This document shows, in pieces, positions 52,034 to 64,000 of a DNA stretch of 64,000 bases. This DNA comes from Eudromia elegans (Eukaryota; Chordata; Aves; Tinamiformes; Tinamidae), in contig PTEX01000012.1 in the NCBI GenBank assembly GCA_003342815.1, positions 4,821,209-4,885,208 of the forward strand, in the 5' to 3' direction. Within the stretch, counting starts at the first letter, position 1. Every line of letters starts with the position of its first letter. Under the pieces are notes generated by a model that ran no database searches, was not told the DNA's origin, and saw nothing but the letters and a program-made list of their open reading frames with translations. The position numbers were made by a program, and so were the translations under genes.

Positions 52034-55000
52034 TGGCAGAAAATGAAAGGAGACGTGTCCTGGAAGCGTCCCCAGCTGCAGAATGAGTTCAGGTGTTTCA
52101 AATAACATAATCGTTTGGCTGTGAATACGGGTTAGATGGGATGTGTGCTCTTTTAGGACAAGGATCATGTGATGTTTTTAACCCCTTGATTGATGAACAC
52201 CAGCGTTTGCCACTGCCCTCTTGGTCAGACCCCTCAAGGAAGGTTTTATAGGACTTTATGCCTCCTTACAACTCTCTGTATTTACTGTGCATCAGTGGTA
52301 GTGCTGAGAGAGGGCAGGGCATAAATTCCTGGCCACTGCTATCAATTTAATAGTAGTCAAAAGCAAGAGAAGCAGCTATCCATCAGAAAAAGAATAATTA
52401 ATAACCTTTGTTATCTTTACTGCGGTCATCTATAATGGGGCAGGAAAAAGGAAACAAGATAGTAGAGCAGGGTGGGGGCTATTTTGTGGTACAGCTCATG
52501 GAGTAAATAAGCACAATTGCAAGAAAAGACGCAGCAAACAGTTAGTTGGCAAGCACGAAGGAAAACGTGATAAGCCAACAGAAAAATCTCCCTCATGCCA
52601 AGGTGTGTCGGACTGTGTCAGCATGTGGTATCCCTTGAGAGAAGAGCCCCGTGCGGTGCATCTCGGCTAAGACTCACGGCTGCCAGGGTTGCCTGCCAGC
52701 AAGAAGAACTGTTGTCACGGGAGCCCCACAGCCTTGCCCAGCTCCGGGGCTGAATCACGGTTGCAGTGAGGAGCCACCTTTTTCTTCAGGAAAGGGAAGA
52801 GAAACAAAATTATTACAGTTCAGCGAAAAGGGGGAAACGTTTTATAAGTGAAATAAAATGGGCCCTTGCCAGGAAAAGATTTTTTTTTTTAATGTACAAA
52901 TTATTGATGAGTTTTGAAGCGACATTCGTTTTTCCATTAGCCTTTGGTAATGCACCTCAGGGTACCTCATTAGCGAAGCTCGGAACATATGGTCTGAAGA
53001 GCCCGTATTTGCTGACACGGTTATATTCATTTCAAGTATTTCTGTGAACGGCCATGCGCCAGTTCTGCTGCGATGGGAGACGTGAGTTATGATGAAGTTC
53101 AGGCGTGTTCCTGGAGGCCTCAGCCTGTGTGCACCCTCACGAGGCACAGTTATGCCAGGCAACTTTTGTTTCATAGCGCTGTTTAAATTCCTATAAAACA
53201 GAGTATCAGTGAGAAAAAGTGCAAAGCTGAGGAGGGAAGGCTGCATCATGTGTCTTCTCGTATATGCTGATTCTAAACTTGTTTTTCCATCGTGAAATGC
53301 TGATTTTTTTTCCCAGGGGTGGCATGGGTATCTGCATAATATATTTATCTTTCTTTTGCTGCTCCCTCCAGGCCCAAGCAGCAATGCAGAGCTTGCATGT
53401 GTTTCATGCACTTGCTCTTGGAAGGCAGTGCTTAGAAAGAAAGGAAAAGCCAAACTGTGAGGGAAGAAAAAGAGAGGGAAAAAATGTTGCTGGTAATGAA
53501 AATCATTCTGTGCACTGTAAAAACAGGTAATATAGTACCCAAGTAGGGGAAGGTTTTAGTCCCAATTTAAACAGTCACATCGAAATCCCAAGGTTTATAA
53601 AAGAGGTTTTAAAGTGGCCAGGATTATAATCACCAGATCACATTTCAAACACTGCATGATTTAAAAATAAGAAAATAAGTTGAAAAAGGAAGAGTGTTTC
53701 CTTAGACAATAAATTCCGAGACAAATATGGCTTGAGATGCACGTTGAATGTGTTGCTGAGCCTCAGCAGTCTGCTGATGATTGAGGCAAGTTACAGGTTA
53801 ACTACAGGTGAAAAGGTTTGCGAGGAAGGGAAAACCAGGCTGAAAACCAATAGCTTGTCATAAGGCTTGCCTCTTGTTTGTGTATTTGACGAGCATGACA
53901 AGTCGTTTGTGTATCCAAGGATTTCAAAGCAGAGTAGAGGAGGACCTGTAGTCGGGGAGATGAACACACCACCTGCACTGAGACACTTCATAGAAGATCT
54001 GTGCCCATGCTGGGCTTCAAAATTTTGCTTCCTGATTTGCCTTTGAACAAGTCCATTTTCGTAGGATATTTATTTGATGTGCCTGACCAGGGAGCCCTAA
54101 CAGGTGGATGGTGTTCATGCAGCCTTTTGGAATCAAGGGCTAATTTTCTTGGAAAAATGCATGTCTGAATTGGATTTATATTCAGGATATCAGGCCAACT
54201 TTCACAGTGTCAGGGATGCCCCTACCCACACAAATAGTCCCACCAACTTGCCACGCTTTGGGAAGAAGCAGAGGGTAAATTACTCAGAGACAAACTCTTT
54301 TACTGGAGACATTTGTCATTGCTTTTGCTTACAAAACAGATGGGCTCTGCATAAGGAAGTAATTCTACTGCTAATTCTTTACCTCACTTACACGAGTGCT
54401 ACTGTGTTTTAGTTAATTACTCATGTTAATGATTGATGTGCGATAGAGAAATAGGTGATAGAGAAATGGAAACTCTAGTGGAATCTGCATGAGGTCATGG
54501 AGCCGTCTGATGTGACGTAGTCCATAGCAAACTTCCGGCTGCTTCTACTCCGGATGTAAATATCCTGCATTTTTGTATTAATAATGCATTCCATTAGGTT
54601 TTGATTATGCATAATGAGATTTGCTTTATTTCTGCATCAGTGCTCAGATTACATCAAAAATTACAGAAATGGAATAAAATGAAAATACTGTCCTTCAATT
54701 TGGTAGAAATGGCCTTAATTTATATTATTATGCAGTCCACTGAGTTCTTTGAAGAACGTCCAAGCTGTTTCCACCCTTATTTTTATAGGGATATGGTTTA
54801 AATAAGAGAACTATCAGAACTGTTCTTGTATTCAGCCGCATACATTGTCATTCCTGGCAGAATATCATCCCATTCCTTTGAAATTAGAAATGTTCATCAG
54901 CTCAAGGAGGTTTCAGCCAAGTTTCTCCGTGATTTGTAATTAACACACTCTGGTTAACAAGCTGCCCCCAAATTTTTCTCCTGTTTTTATAATGTGTGTT

Positions 55001-56199
55001 TCTATTGCCTGTTAATAAATCCCACTTTAGGATTCAAAGCTACCATAGCGGGAACTTGCTAAAGTCCTTCTGATTTTTCTGCATTAACACTCATTTTTTG
55101 TGGTTTTAGTTATTTGGTATTATAGAGATACATGAAGCCTCAGCTAATCAGTTCCCCTCTTACAAGTTAAAATATAATCTGCTGTGGGGGAGGATTGCTC
55201 CCAAAACCTGAAATAAAGCTGCATTTCTCATAATAAAATCAAAACTTTTCAGCAACAATCGCGTTCCCCTCAGTAGAATTCTGACCAGGATTAAACCCTT
55301 TTAGCCACCAAAGCCTTTGTACAGGAAATGTTTTCATCAGTTTTCCCTGCACACAGAAATTACTGAAGGACGTGGAGCAGTTTATTCTGACAGGCACATC
55401 TGCCTCCACATGGGATATGGCAACCCATGAGCCCGGGCTGGCTCTGCTTTAGCCTGCACACTGGGGAAAATTACAGATGTGCCAAGTTGTTAACAGGAAC
55501 GTGTTGATCCAAATTGCCTGCTGAGGGGCGGCATTCACTGCTCCAGTCCACAGCCGGCGAGAGACTGAACCAAACTCGTGGTCTTCTGGGCAACCGTAGA
55601 CCAGTTACTTGGTCTTTGGATACGGGAGGATGAATTTCAGTCATGATATACACCTTAGCAGGTTAACCAGAGGCCAACCTCCTGTTTTATTTAGAGGTGG
55701 TATTCAGTTAAAGCTTACTTAAAGCACAGGAGAATCACAGAATGCTTTAAAAGTGAACGGCTTGTAGATTTTTTGCTTACAAAGTGTACAAACTTAATTT
55801 CAAGGAAGACCAGAAGAAAACATGTAAATTTTATGGGACTACTACAGCAAATTTGTTTAGAGCAAAGAAGAAACTATTGCTAATGTGAAGCTACTGGATT
55901 TCTGCTTCTGCAAGACAGATCCTGGTCTATCTAATGTAATAACATTTATTCAAAAATTATATTTGTATAGGTAAAGCCTAAGTCCAAAAGATGATCAACT
56001 GTTTTTCACAGTAGTGGCTATATGCACCTAAGATCAGTATCTCAGGCTGTGACTATTGTGATTTTTGACATGGCTAAATAATTGGCTGCGATTTTGCTGT
56101 CTTACGAGTCTTCTTTTATGCTAGATGCAACAAAGTATGTGCTGTTTTATGATTAGTAACTGCTACTATAGCTTCAATCTTACGTATCTTTTAATTCCT
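52034..56199. other. Non-coding DNA, no gene seen
   Basis: The long minus frame at 52842-53453 (203 codons) contains no domain I know and shares its interval with plus frames. A 15-bp tandem duplication of GATAGAGAAAT (54442 and 54457) and an AT palindrome (54604-54615) are present. Confidence 0.45.
54604..54615. promoter_or_regulatory. Octamer-like palindrome ATTATGCATAAT
   Basis: Perfect 12-bp palindrome containing ATGCAT, resembling palindromic POU-domain (Oct) sites. It sits in AT-rich DNA with several ATGCATTA-like words just upstream (54581-54590). A binding role is only a possibility without conservation or occupancy data. Confidence 0.25.
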
Positions 56200-56226
56200 G
56201 ATGGTGAGCCATAAAAACTCACCATC
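56200..56226. repeat. Perfect 9-bp inverted repeat at the CR1 border
   Basis: GATGGTGAG (56200-56208) and CTCACCATC (56218-56226) flank the 9-base loop CCATAAAAA. The right arm ends where the recognisable CR1 sequence starts. Confidence 0.6.
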
Positions 56227-56428
56227 TTTTTCCCTGAGAAGGGGGTTCAACACTGGAGCGGGTTGCCCAGAGAGGCTGTGGTTTCTTCATCCTTGGAGAT
56301 ACTCCAAACGGACTAGATGCATCCCAGAGTGACTGACCTGCTCTAGCTGACCCTGCTTGGGCAGGGCGTTGAGCCGGATGGTCCCTGGAGGTGCCTGCCG
56401 ACCTCAGCCAGCCTGGGGCGCAGTGAAT
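56226..56428 (+). mobile_element. CR1 LINE, 5'-truncated 3' tail (older copy)
   Basis: The plus strand translates from 56229 as FFPEKGVQHWSGLPREAVVS, the CR1 ORF2 C-terminus, followed by SSLEILQTD and a stop (TAG at about 56314). The 3'UTR follows: GAGCCGGATGGTCCCTGGAG and GACCTCAGCCAGCCTGGGGC, the eroded equivalent of 'gactggatggtc...cctcagccattctgtg'. The terminal ATTCTATGAT units are not readable. It is more diverged than the copies at 49891, 57963 and 63087 and belongs to a different subfamily. Confidence 0.9.
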
Positions 56429-57962
56429 CCATTGCCATAGGCCATTCCTGCTTTCCTTTCCCTTCAATCACCGATATGATTCTTCACTCTGAACCTTCTA
56501 CAAAGATCTGATAGCCAGCAGAAGAAAATCCTTATTTCTTAGCAACATAATTTCATGCACTGTCTCCCCCTGGCTGTCTCAGCATGTTTAGTTAGGTCAA
56601 TTTAATTTTTGAATAGCTTCATTTATTACCCAGTGCTAAAATACAGCACTTTTTGGTTCATATTTCTGGTCGTCTGTCTATATATTCATTCCAGTGTAGT
56701 TCTTCACTTAAGTATCTGGGGAGAATGCAACTGTTTTTAAATGTCCTTTATAGATACTGTATTATTAATCTTTCCATACTCAAAAGGGGGCAAATGTGAA
56801 GCCCTTGAGAAATCAAGAAGGACTCATGAGACGTCCTTCATCTCTGCTTGCCTTCTAGAGAGTGTCTCACATGTCATTTTTGTAATCTGAATGATGTACA
56901 TACATTTTAAATAAAACAAAAGTCGGCACCCGAGTTTCCAGGTTTTATTAACGTGAATGGTAGGCTGTCTAAATAGCAAGTTTTCTGCTTTTAAAAATGG
57001 GGAGGTTGGTGCTATTCTCTCTCAGCCCCTGCTACTAGATGGACATTGATAAATGAATGTGTCACACTAGCATAACATGTTATTCCTGCTTAGAATATAA
57101 TAGCTCCTTCAACATGTGTCCTGTTGATGTCAGTGTATCTTCCCATTTGAAATTTTAGTAACTTACTTAAAGTAAGAAGAGGAAAAATGACAGATACTGA
57201 GGGCAGAATTGTCTTCACTGAAGCAGGGAGGACTGGCAGCACTTCATGTGATCAGGTCACTAGACATCCAGGTGCTTGGGCAGTACTGAGGTAGGCTTTA
57301 GTCAAATTCTGCTGAATTGGAAAGAAACTCTGCCTGCCAATCTTCTGCCTAAGGCTGGTTTTGAAAATTTCAGGCAAAATAGCTCATCTTTTTTTTCAGA
57401 TATAGCTAAGGAAAGCCACATAGGCTCTACATTTAAAACAATTCCAGTTATACTTCTGTCAGAAGAGATGGGAAGAGTTTGGGCAGTTCTGCTGGTTCTA
57501 GAGACGTCTCCTGCCATGTTGCTGCAAGGGGAGGTTTGGGTGTTGCTCTAGTGTTATGGGCACTTAATTTCTTAATGCATTTTGAAATGTCATTACTTTG
57601 TAGAGGCAAACACTGCCCTTTCAGATGGCTCTATTAAAATAACACTGTAGGTGCCTGCAGCTTTCCCAAAGCCTAACAAGAGCAATGAGTCCCCATAGAG
57701 AATGATCAACGTGTAGGCAGCATGCAGAGCTTTTCGCTTTTTATGTGTTAACAACACAAATAAATACCTGTCTTGTTAGTTTCTTTCTTTCTTTGTTTTC
57801 CCTTGGTCTTCTCTTGTTTCCGAAGGAGCACATTTTACGTAATCTTTCCTTAAAAGCAGCTTTATGTTAAAGAATCTTTTTGTTTCTAGTTAATTACAGC
57901 AGTGACAATGACAGTCAGACTAAAAGGATGAGAAAGGGAGCTTTATAAACAGCTTTATCTAT
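56429..57962. other. Non-coding DNA, no gene seen
   Basis: AT-rich. The 91-codon plus frame at 57276-57551 is unrecognised. A short TTTC run lies at about 57780-57795. Confidence 0.5.
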
Positions 57963-58130
57963 ATCACAGAATCATAGAATGCTTAAGGTTGGAAGGGACC
58001 TCTAGAGGTCATCTAGTCCAACCCCCCTGCACACGCAGGGTGTCCTAGAGCATGTGGCACAGGGTGGTGTCCAAGAGGGTTTGGAAGATCTCCAGAGAAG
58101 GAGACTCCACCACCTCTCTGGGCAACTTGT
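57963..58130 (-). mobile_element. CR1 LINE, 5'-truncated 3' tail
   Basis: The plus strand begins with ATCACAGAATCATAGAAT, the inverse of the ATTCTATGAT-like terminus. It continues GGTTGGAAGGGACCTCTAGA, CATCTAGTCCAACCCCCCTG, CTAGAGCATGTGGCACAGGG and CACCACCTCTCTGGGCAAC, where the match stops. Same subfamily as 49891 and 63087. About 168 bases remain, covering the ORF2 C-terminus and the complete 3'UTR. Confidence 0.95.
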
Positions 58131-61100
58131 CATATCATAAGTATGTAGTCACTTGAATTACGTCTCTTCTTCCTTCACTGTGACTAGTAACTTGGTGCAA
58201 GTTTTTGGGAAACGATCCTTGGAAGCGAGGGAATTTTAAGAGCTCGTCAAGATCACTCACCCTGATCTCCTATTAAGATCTGTTATTTCCTTTTTATTCT
58301 TCAGATGCTCACATAAATGGAAGAAACAAATGGAATGTGGTTGAATTTTTGTCATATGAAAATCAGCATCACTGAAGACTGTAACAGTATTAGTTTTAAT
58401 AGCTATTGACATTAGTACAGGCATAGAATGATAGTTTTTCAAGAAAAGCTGAACTCAATTTCTTCTTCTCAGGAAAAAACATGTATTTATTTTTTGAAAG
58501 GTTGATGATGTCCAATTATAAACCGAAAGTAAAGATAGATAGAAAGTATAGATTTTGATACCTTTAAAATCAGTTAATCAAAGTAATCATATTTATCCTA
58601 ATATTTCTCATGCAAGCCTCAATTTACTAAGATATTTAATTCTGTAATTTTTCAATAAATGACCAAACTAGTTTCTTAAGTATCTAACTAGTACCTTGAT
58701 TCAGATAAAAAATATGTATTTATGCACATATGTCCACGTACTGATCAGAATACAAAGTCCAGTGGATTTCTTGATTCATCCTGTAGCTGTTGAAAGTAGA
58801 CTCAATCCCACACCATATCTCAGTAGTGTCACTTAAAATATTGCTGGAAGAAATATCATAGTACCAGGCCACATGCATTTTACTCATATGCAAGGGAAAC
58901 TCACATAAGCTGTCAAGCAAATTTATTTTTTCTGCAAAATGATTGTGAAGTACTTAGTATATATAAGTACCCATAAATTCTGCATCGACATTAGTGAAAG
59001 ACATTCCAGCAAGAAAAACGTGAGAATTATAAGTCTTCAGGTGTTTTTTTATTCCTCATATTTGAAACTCTGAACTTAGATTTTTGTTGAGCAGAATTAG
59101 TGGGTAATTATGGTCATAGTTTGAAGTTACGATTACGAAACGAATCATTCGCCTGCTAAAACCATCACTTCTCTGTTGCAACAGCTTTTTGATGTCTGTT
59201 ACAGACTTTTAAATGCATTTTTTAAATATTACCAACCACTACATATCCACTTGCATGTAGGAAAGCTTCAACATTGTGGCCTGGCCACAGAGAAGATTCC
59301 AGTTTCTCTCATTAGTTCATGCTTATATTTACTTAAAAATAAGGTGTTAATGCCAATATTTTGAAAAGAAAAGATTGTCTTAGCTGAAACCAGCCTCCAC
59401 ATATGCATGTGCATGAGACAAATCTGACTCCATCTGGTAAATGTCAAGGCTGTCATAGAGCGAAGGCAATTCAAAGGAGAATGAAAGAAGCAACTGTGAT
59501 CCCTCTCCCAGCAGCTTTAAAGAGTATGTCTGCGTGTCCTTGTATTCTGAAGAGTCTCCTTCAAGGTTGACAGGGCAAGAACGTGGTTTCCACCCTTTCC
59601 TCCTTCATAAAAATGCATTGTTGGTTCATTGTTTTAAAATAACATTCTTGTCATTGGAAGGATATAAACACTCTAAAAATCAGCATCTGTTAACTCTTAC
59701 TGCACTGTCTACATCCCAGTGGGATGAGCTGATGAAAAACAGAGAGAAAATTGGCAATGAGTTTACAAGTCAGATGCGATGAAGGATATATATGCATACT
59801 ATATTACACAAGGGCATGGCAGGCTGCCCGTTCCACTATTGTTCCTCCCCTCTTCTCCCACCTCTGTTTTAACCATCAGAGCGGACTGAGGATGAACTTT
59901 TGAATTTTGTCATCCAATAAATATATAGTCTGAAGACAAAAGCTCTGTTGATCTGCAGATCTCAAAACACAAAGGTATATGTGCAAAGATAAATATTGCT
60001 GAAGAGTGTGAAAAGGCCCTGCTTGAGTTCATAGACTGCACAGGAGGTAGAAGAAAGAATAACTTTTTCCCCAACCCTTCTTACTATAGATCTTCATTGA
60101 ATATAAATGTAGATATGGATTCTGAATGAGTCTTCTCTAAGAAGGTGGGCCTTCAGTCCTTGCTAGCAGTAGATATGACACATGTGCTTTCAGAAAGCTG
60201 CAAGATGGAAAGGAATCTGTAGCTGCAAGATAATAGTTCTTCACTGCAATCACTGCTGTTTATCTACAAGGTTTTTACAGTTACTCTGATGGCTGAAATC
60301 CAGAACATCTCTATCTCCAAAGAACATCTGTAGAGACTGACCTGGTCTCTAAAGCAGAAAGTCAAAGCTGAGCCCGTAGACCAGTGCAGAGAGGGAGAAG
60401 GTGATCTATAGGGTTTTGGTTTTATTTTTAAGCTCATAAACTTTTAAGATTTGTCTGAATAATCTCTACATTTTATGATGTTTTAAAATATTATGTAAAA
60501 TAAACTTGCGGATTCCAATTTAGAGAAAAATACAGTAGTATGGTACATACATTGGTGCTGACCCCCCAACAGGTCTTACTTTTCAGGCCTGAAGTTAAAA
60601 GTAAAGGTACATGTCAACACCCTACCCTGTGGCCCTGTACCCAGTGTACCCCTGGTTGTTGCCCTTGATGGGAGGAAAATCCTCAGCCCCCATCCTGCAA
60701 TGCATGAGCAAAGTCAGGTTTGCAAGTAGAGGATCTTTATTGAAACTGTCCAGGTTTGAAGTTCAGAAGAATTTCTGTAACTCTTCAAACTACAGGAGCT
60801 CTGTGAAGAGGAAAGAGTTGCTTGCTTCCGAAATACTTGAATGCCTCTCATGTGCTTTCTAGGTGAGTCACCTAATAGAAACCTGTCCTGTGTTCCTGTC
60901 TGCCCTTTGTCTTGCTCTGGACATGCACAGGGGATGGAGAGAGATGTTTGACAGTAGAGGAAGAGATTTTCTATTTGTCATAATTGCCTTGAAAGAAATT
61001 GTTTTGTTGGTGGAAAATGCTAGAGATTAGCCAGCTTTCTACATGTCCACAGGTAAAATGCTAGACATCTGCGAAGTTAAGTGGCATGGAGGCCCTGGGC

Positions 61101-63086
61101 TTGTTGCTTCGATACCTTTTGCAGGCTAAGCCTCCTGTGTATCTGATGTGAAACCCTGAGACATTTGCACAGTAGGTGTAAGCTCTAGAGCTATGACTAA
61201 AGTAACTGGGAGGTCTCCACTCTATTTGGAGTTTTGATCTCGCCCTGCACTGAAATAGATGCCTTTGGGCACAAGGGTTTACAAAATGCCTTATTCCAGC
61301 TACAGCCTTTTGATGGTCTATCTAGACTCGAACAGATCTCTAGCCTCATCTGGGCTTGAACTGACTCTCTAAGAGAAAGTTCCCTTTGACTACCTTTAGT
61401 ATTAAAATCATAGTACTTACGTTCTTTGCATGTTTACTGAAAAGAAATTGGTATAAGACTTTACAGCTAGTGTGCATAAATACAATGCTATGTTAATGCT
61501 TGGCATGTTACTTTATGTATAACCTTAAAAAGCAGAAACAAAGTCCCACAGCATTACAAGTTGATCTTAAATGAAGGCCGAGTTGATACAAATATTACAC
61601 AGCCGACTGTTTTTTTTATGTCTCAGCAAATGATTTCTGGCTTATGATAAAAATGTACAGCATGAAGTGTCATCTTTAACGTGTACTTAGTATTCAATAT
61701 GATGTCAACTTCTCTGGGGTACTAAGCAGTCCTGACGGGGGACATGGCTATGTATTGATTTCACTGGGAGATTTTCCTACCTCGTGTTTCTTCTTCTCCA
61801 GTGTGTGGATTTCATGGCCACTTGACAGGGGATGTTTCTTCTGGGACAGGTAACAAAAGAAGAGAGGTGACAAAGCAGAAAGGGGCAGTGGGAGGGGGCT
61901 GTGGGGATCAAAGGGTCGGTGGGTGGCAGGTCTTTGGCCATCTTGCAGAATCCAGGCCCCTTCCTAGCTGCCACCTGTATAGCTGGTCAGCACATGCAAG
62001 GAGCTCAGACTTGGGGGTCGGTCGCAAGCTGGAAGGTGACACTGAGGGTGTGGGTGGGCTGTGCACCCGCCTCGGTGCAGTCACGTGCAGGGAGTGCACA
62101 AAGAATGACACGTTTTTCTCTCTTCTCCTCACTCCATATTCTGGAAAAGCAAGTGTTCGTGTCACGGGTTTCTTTAATCTTTTGGCCCCTTTTCTCCTCC
62201 CAAAATATACCAAATTATATAGGAGTTGTTGCTCTTTTTTGTCTGTCCTGCCTTGTTACAGCAGTGAGAGAGAACTTTGATGTGTGAATGCTCAGTGAAT
62301 GTACAAAAATGTTATGAATCATTGCATTTATTTCCTCTTCTAGAGTACAAAGATGTTACTCAGCCTACTGCATGCCAAAATACACTATTGCTCACATGTT
62401 CAGTGCCGACTTACAGTCTCATCTAATATGAACTGTAGTTCCCATACCAAAAAATGACAATGCTGCTGTTACAAAGAGCTTTGAAGGGGTTTCACCAAGC
62501 ATTTCTGTTTCATTTGATAGCTGTGTATGTTAGGAACCGGCTCTTTCCCTTTTTTCTCACGTCAGTGAGGTAAGTGTAGTGAGCGTTGTTTCTGCGCGCG
62601 GCGATGAATGAGAAGATTTGTTTGTGTTTCAGATAACATGATGGTGAAATGACTTTGGGTATACGTGCTATTTACAGATAAATTCCAGTGGGAGTCTTCC
62701 AAATTAGTAGACTTTTCTGGTAGTCTTGAGTATACTTGGGTAGCAGAGAACAGAGGAACGGTAAATAAGGATCAGACATCATCTTAAATTCTTTGAAATA
62801 AAAGCACCGCCTGAGATCTTGAAGTGTTTATTCTCCCATCAGAACACATCCAGGATACACTTCAAAGTCTTGCTCAGTCTCTTACAAAAACAGAATTCCC
62901 AGGTGACCCAGATTTTCATCCAAGGAAAGAACAGGCATCTTCTGCCAAGGGGTAGATGGCCTTACTGAAGATGCAGAGGTCCAACTTGTGAGCAAACAGT
63001 AGAGTTGTTTATCCTCTTGCGGCTCGAATGGACATAACATCCCATTGGCCCCAAAGTGATAAATGAATAATAGTGTTTACCACAGG
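58131..63086. other. Non-coding DNA, no gene seen
   Basis: AT-rich to about 61700, then a GC-richer stretch (61800-62110) with overlapping frames of 159 and 128 codons on plus. The minus frame at 58720-58920 (66 codons, Trp/Tyr/Cys-containing) looks protein-like but matches no family I know. No CR1, RNA gene or supported exon. Confidence 0.45.
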
Positions 63087-63403
63087 CACCTAAGGAGGAT
63101 GAGACCGGCCTCTTTTCAGTGGTGCCACCAATAAGGCAAGAGGAAACGGCCACAAACGGAAACACCAAAAGTCCCACAAGAACTTAAGGAAAAATTTCTT
63201 TCCTGTGAGGGTGACAGAGCCCTGGCACAGGCTGCCCAGAGAGGCTGTGGAGTCTCCTGCTCTGGAGCTCTTCCAGACCCACCTGGATGCCACCCTGTGC
63301 CCCGTGCTCTAGGGGTCCCTGCTGGAGCAGGGGGTTGGACTGGATGGTCTCTGGAGGTCCCTTCCAACCTCAGCCATTCTGTGATTCTATGATTTGATTC
63401 TAT
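63087..63403 (+). mobile_element. CR1 LINE, 5'-truncated ORF2 C-terminus and complete 3' end
   Basis: The best-preserved CR1 of the window. GGAGGATGAGACCGGCCTCT (from about 63094) encodes the EDxxxLFSVVP segment. A one-base frameshift follows, and then the frame KNLRKNFFPVRVTEPWHRLP continues through REAVESPALELFQTHLD to a TAG stop at 63310-63312. The 3'UTR reads GGTCCCTGCTGGAGCAGGGG, GGACTGGATGGTCTCTGGAG and CTTCCAACCTCAGCC, and ends with degenerate terminal units ATTCTGTGATTCTATGATTT (63377-63396) plus GATTCTAT. The enzyme domain is absent, so it is immobile. Minus-strand frames over it are shadows. Confidence 0.96.
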
Positions 63404-64000
63404 ATGCAATAAAAAATAGGGAGAAAAACTTCCATGAGAAAACTAAGAGAAATTAATGTACACATATATTTTTAATGCCTCTGAAATATTAATTTCCTTT
63501 AGAAATTACCTTTCTGATAAGAATCTCAATATCTTAATGTACTCATAGCCTATTAGGATTTTTTTCTTTGTCTCTCTCTTTTTTACATACTCTGATCGCT
63601 TGGTCGGGCAGCATATTGCAGCTCAATGCCAGCCATTTTCCTGCTTTTCACAAAGCAGTCAGCTATTCCATGACATAAACGATTTTAAATGATCCTTATG
63701 CCTGATTATTTGGTTGGTTATTTAAGAGCAATATTGGAAATATTAGACTTCTTCGAGAAAATAAATCATGTACTGCCAGACAGATGGAAGTTTGTCTTGT
63801 CCAAAAATATAAAATATATGACTCATTTTTATCTTTGGTTTTCCACTGTAAAGAAGGGGTGTCAGCTTCCTGTGTAATTTTGATTTGTTTATCCAGCAGT
63901 TTTGTTTGTCCATGCAGTTTTCTCGATGCCAATTGTGGTCTATATTTGGTTTCCATAAAAGGTATGTGTTTTCTTTGAGGCTATCTTTTTTTGCCATTGC
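63404..64000. other. Non-coding DNA, no gene seen
   Basis: AT-rich to the window edge. Overlapping short frames on both strands at 63689-63997 have no recognisable motif. Confidence 0.5.

Noticed and set aside
52842..53453. 203-codon minus-strand frame
   Set aside because: No recognisable domain. Plus-strand frames cover the same bases, and there is no splice or promoter context.
61801..62287. Overlapping plus frames of 159 and 128 codons
   Set aside because: Two registers of the same GC-richer stretch are both open. No motif, and the longer one needs a GTG start.
63090..63409. Minus-strand frames of 67 and 97 codons
   Set aside because: Antisense shadows of the plus-strand CR1 tail.
1..64000. 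Search for a new multi-gene system (defence island, gene cluster, CRISPR, operon)
   Set aside because: The repeats show vertebrate (bird) nuclear DNA. There are no clustered real genes, no regularly spaced repeats and no coding neighbourhood to build a system from.

Overview
The window reads as non-coding nuclear DNA from a bird. The diagnosis rests on the repeats. Several 5'-truncated CR1 LINE tails are present, and the best of them end in the avian CR1 3' signature: a 'GGAGGTCCCTTCCAACCTCAGCC' type 3'UTR followed by degenerate ATTCTATGAT-like units. The rest is moderately AT-rich DNA with isolated CpG-rich patches, short homopolymers and small tandem repeats. I found no convincing protein-coding exon, no tRNA or rRNA gene, no CRISPR array and no operon-like gene layout. 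The open frames are short, overlap on both strands, and show no domain I recognise. The longest ones (about 110-220 codons) mostly lie in GC-rich patches, where all frames stay open by composition.

Layout. 1-6200 is plain non-coding DNA with one CpG-rich patch (721-1095) and a nested inverted repeat (5911-5997). 6205-6442 is a decayed CR1-type reverse transcriptase fragment that has lost its catalytic Asp. 6443-27438 has further CpG-rich patches (about 7075-7345, 10815-11035, 16500-16760), small tandem repeats (12448-12508; a 50-bp unit at 22389-22536) and a TA tract (15172-15192). 27439-27510 is a CR1 3' scrap. 28681-30250 holds the strongest CpG island of the window, peaking at 29101-29560. 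30251-46849 is mostly featureless. 48260-49145 is a long, very old CR1/L3-like ORF2 3' half that I could follow only by its conserved blocks. After it come four more CR1 tails: 49891-50106 (-), 56226-56428 (+), 57963-58130 (-) and 63087-63403 (+). Three of these (49891, 57963, 63087) share the same 3'UTR wording and look like one subfamily.

How it works together: apart from the dead retroposons there is no gene set to connect. The sequence fits an intergenic region or the inside of a large intron. Any function would have to come from the CpG island or from conserved non-coding elements, which cannot be recognised without an alignment. I looked for an undescribed system and did not find one.
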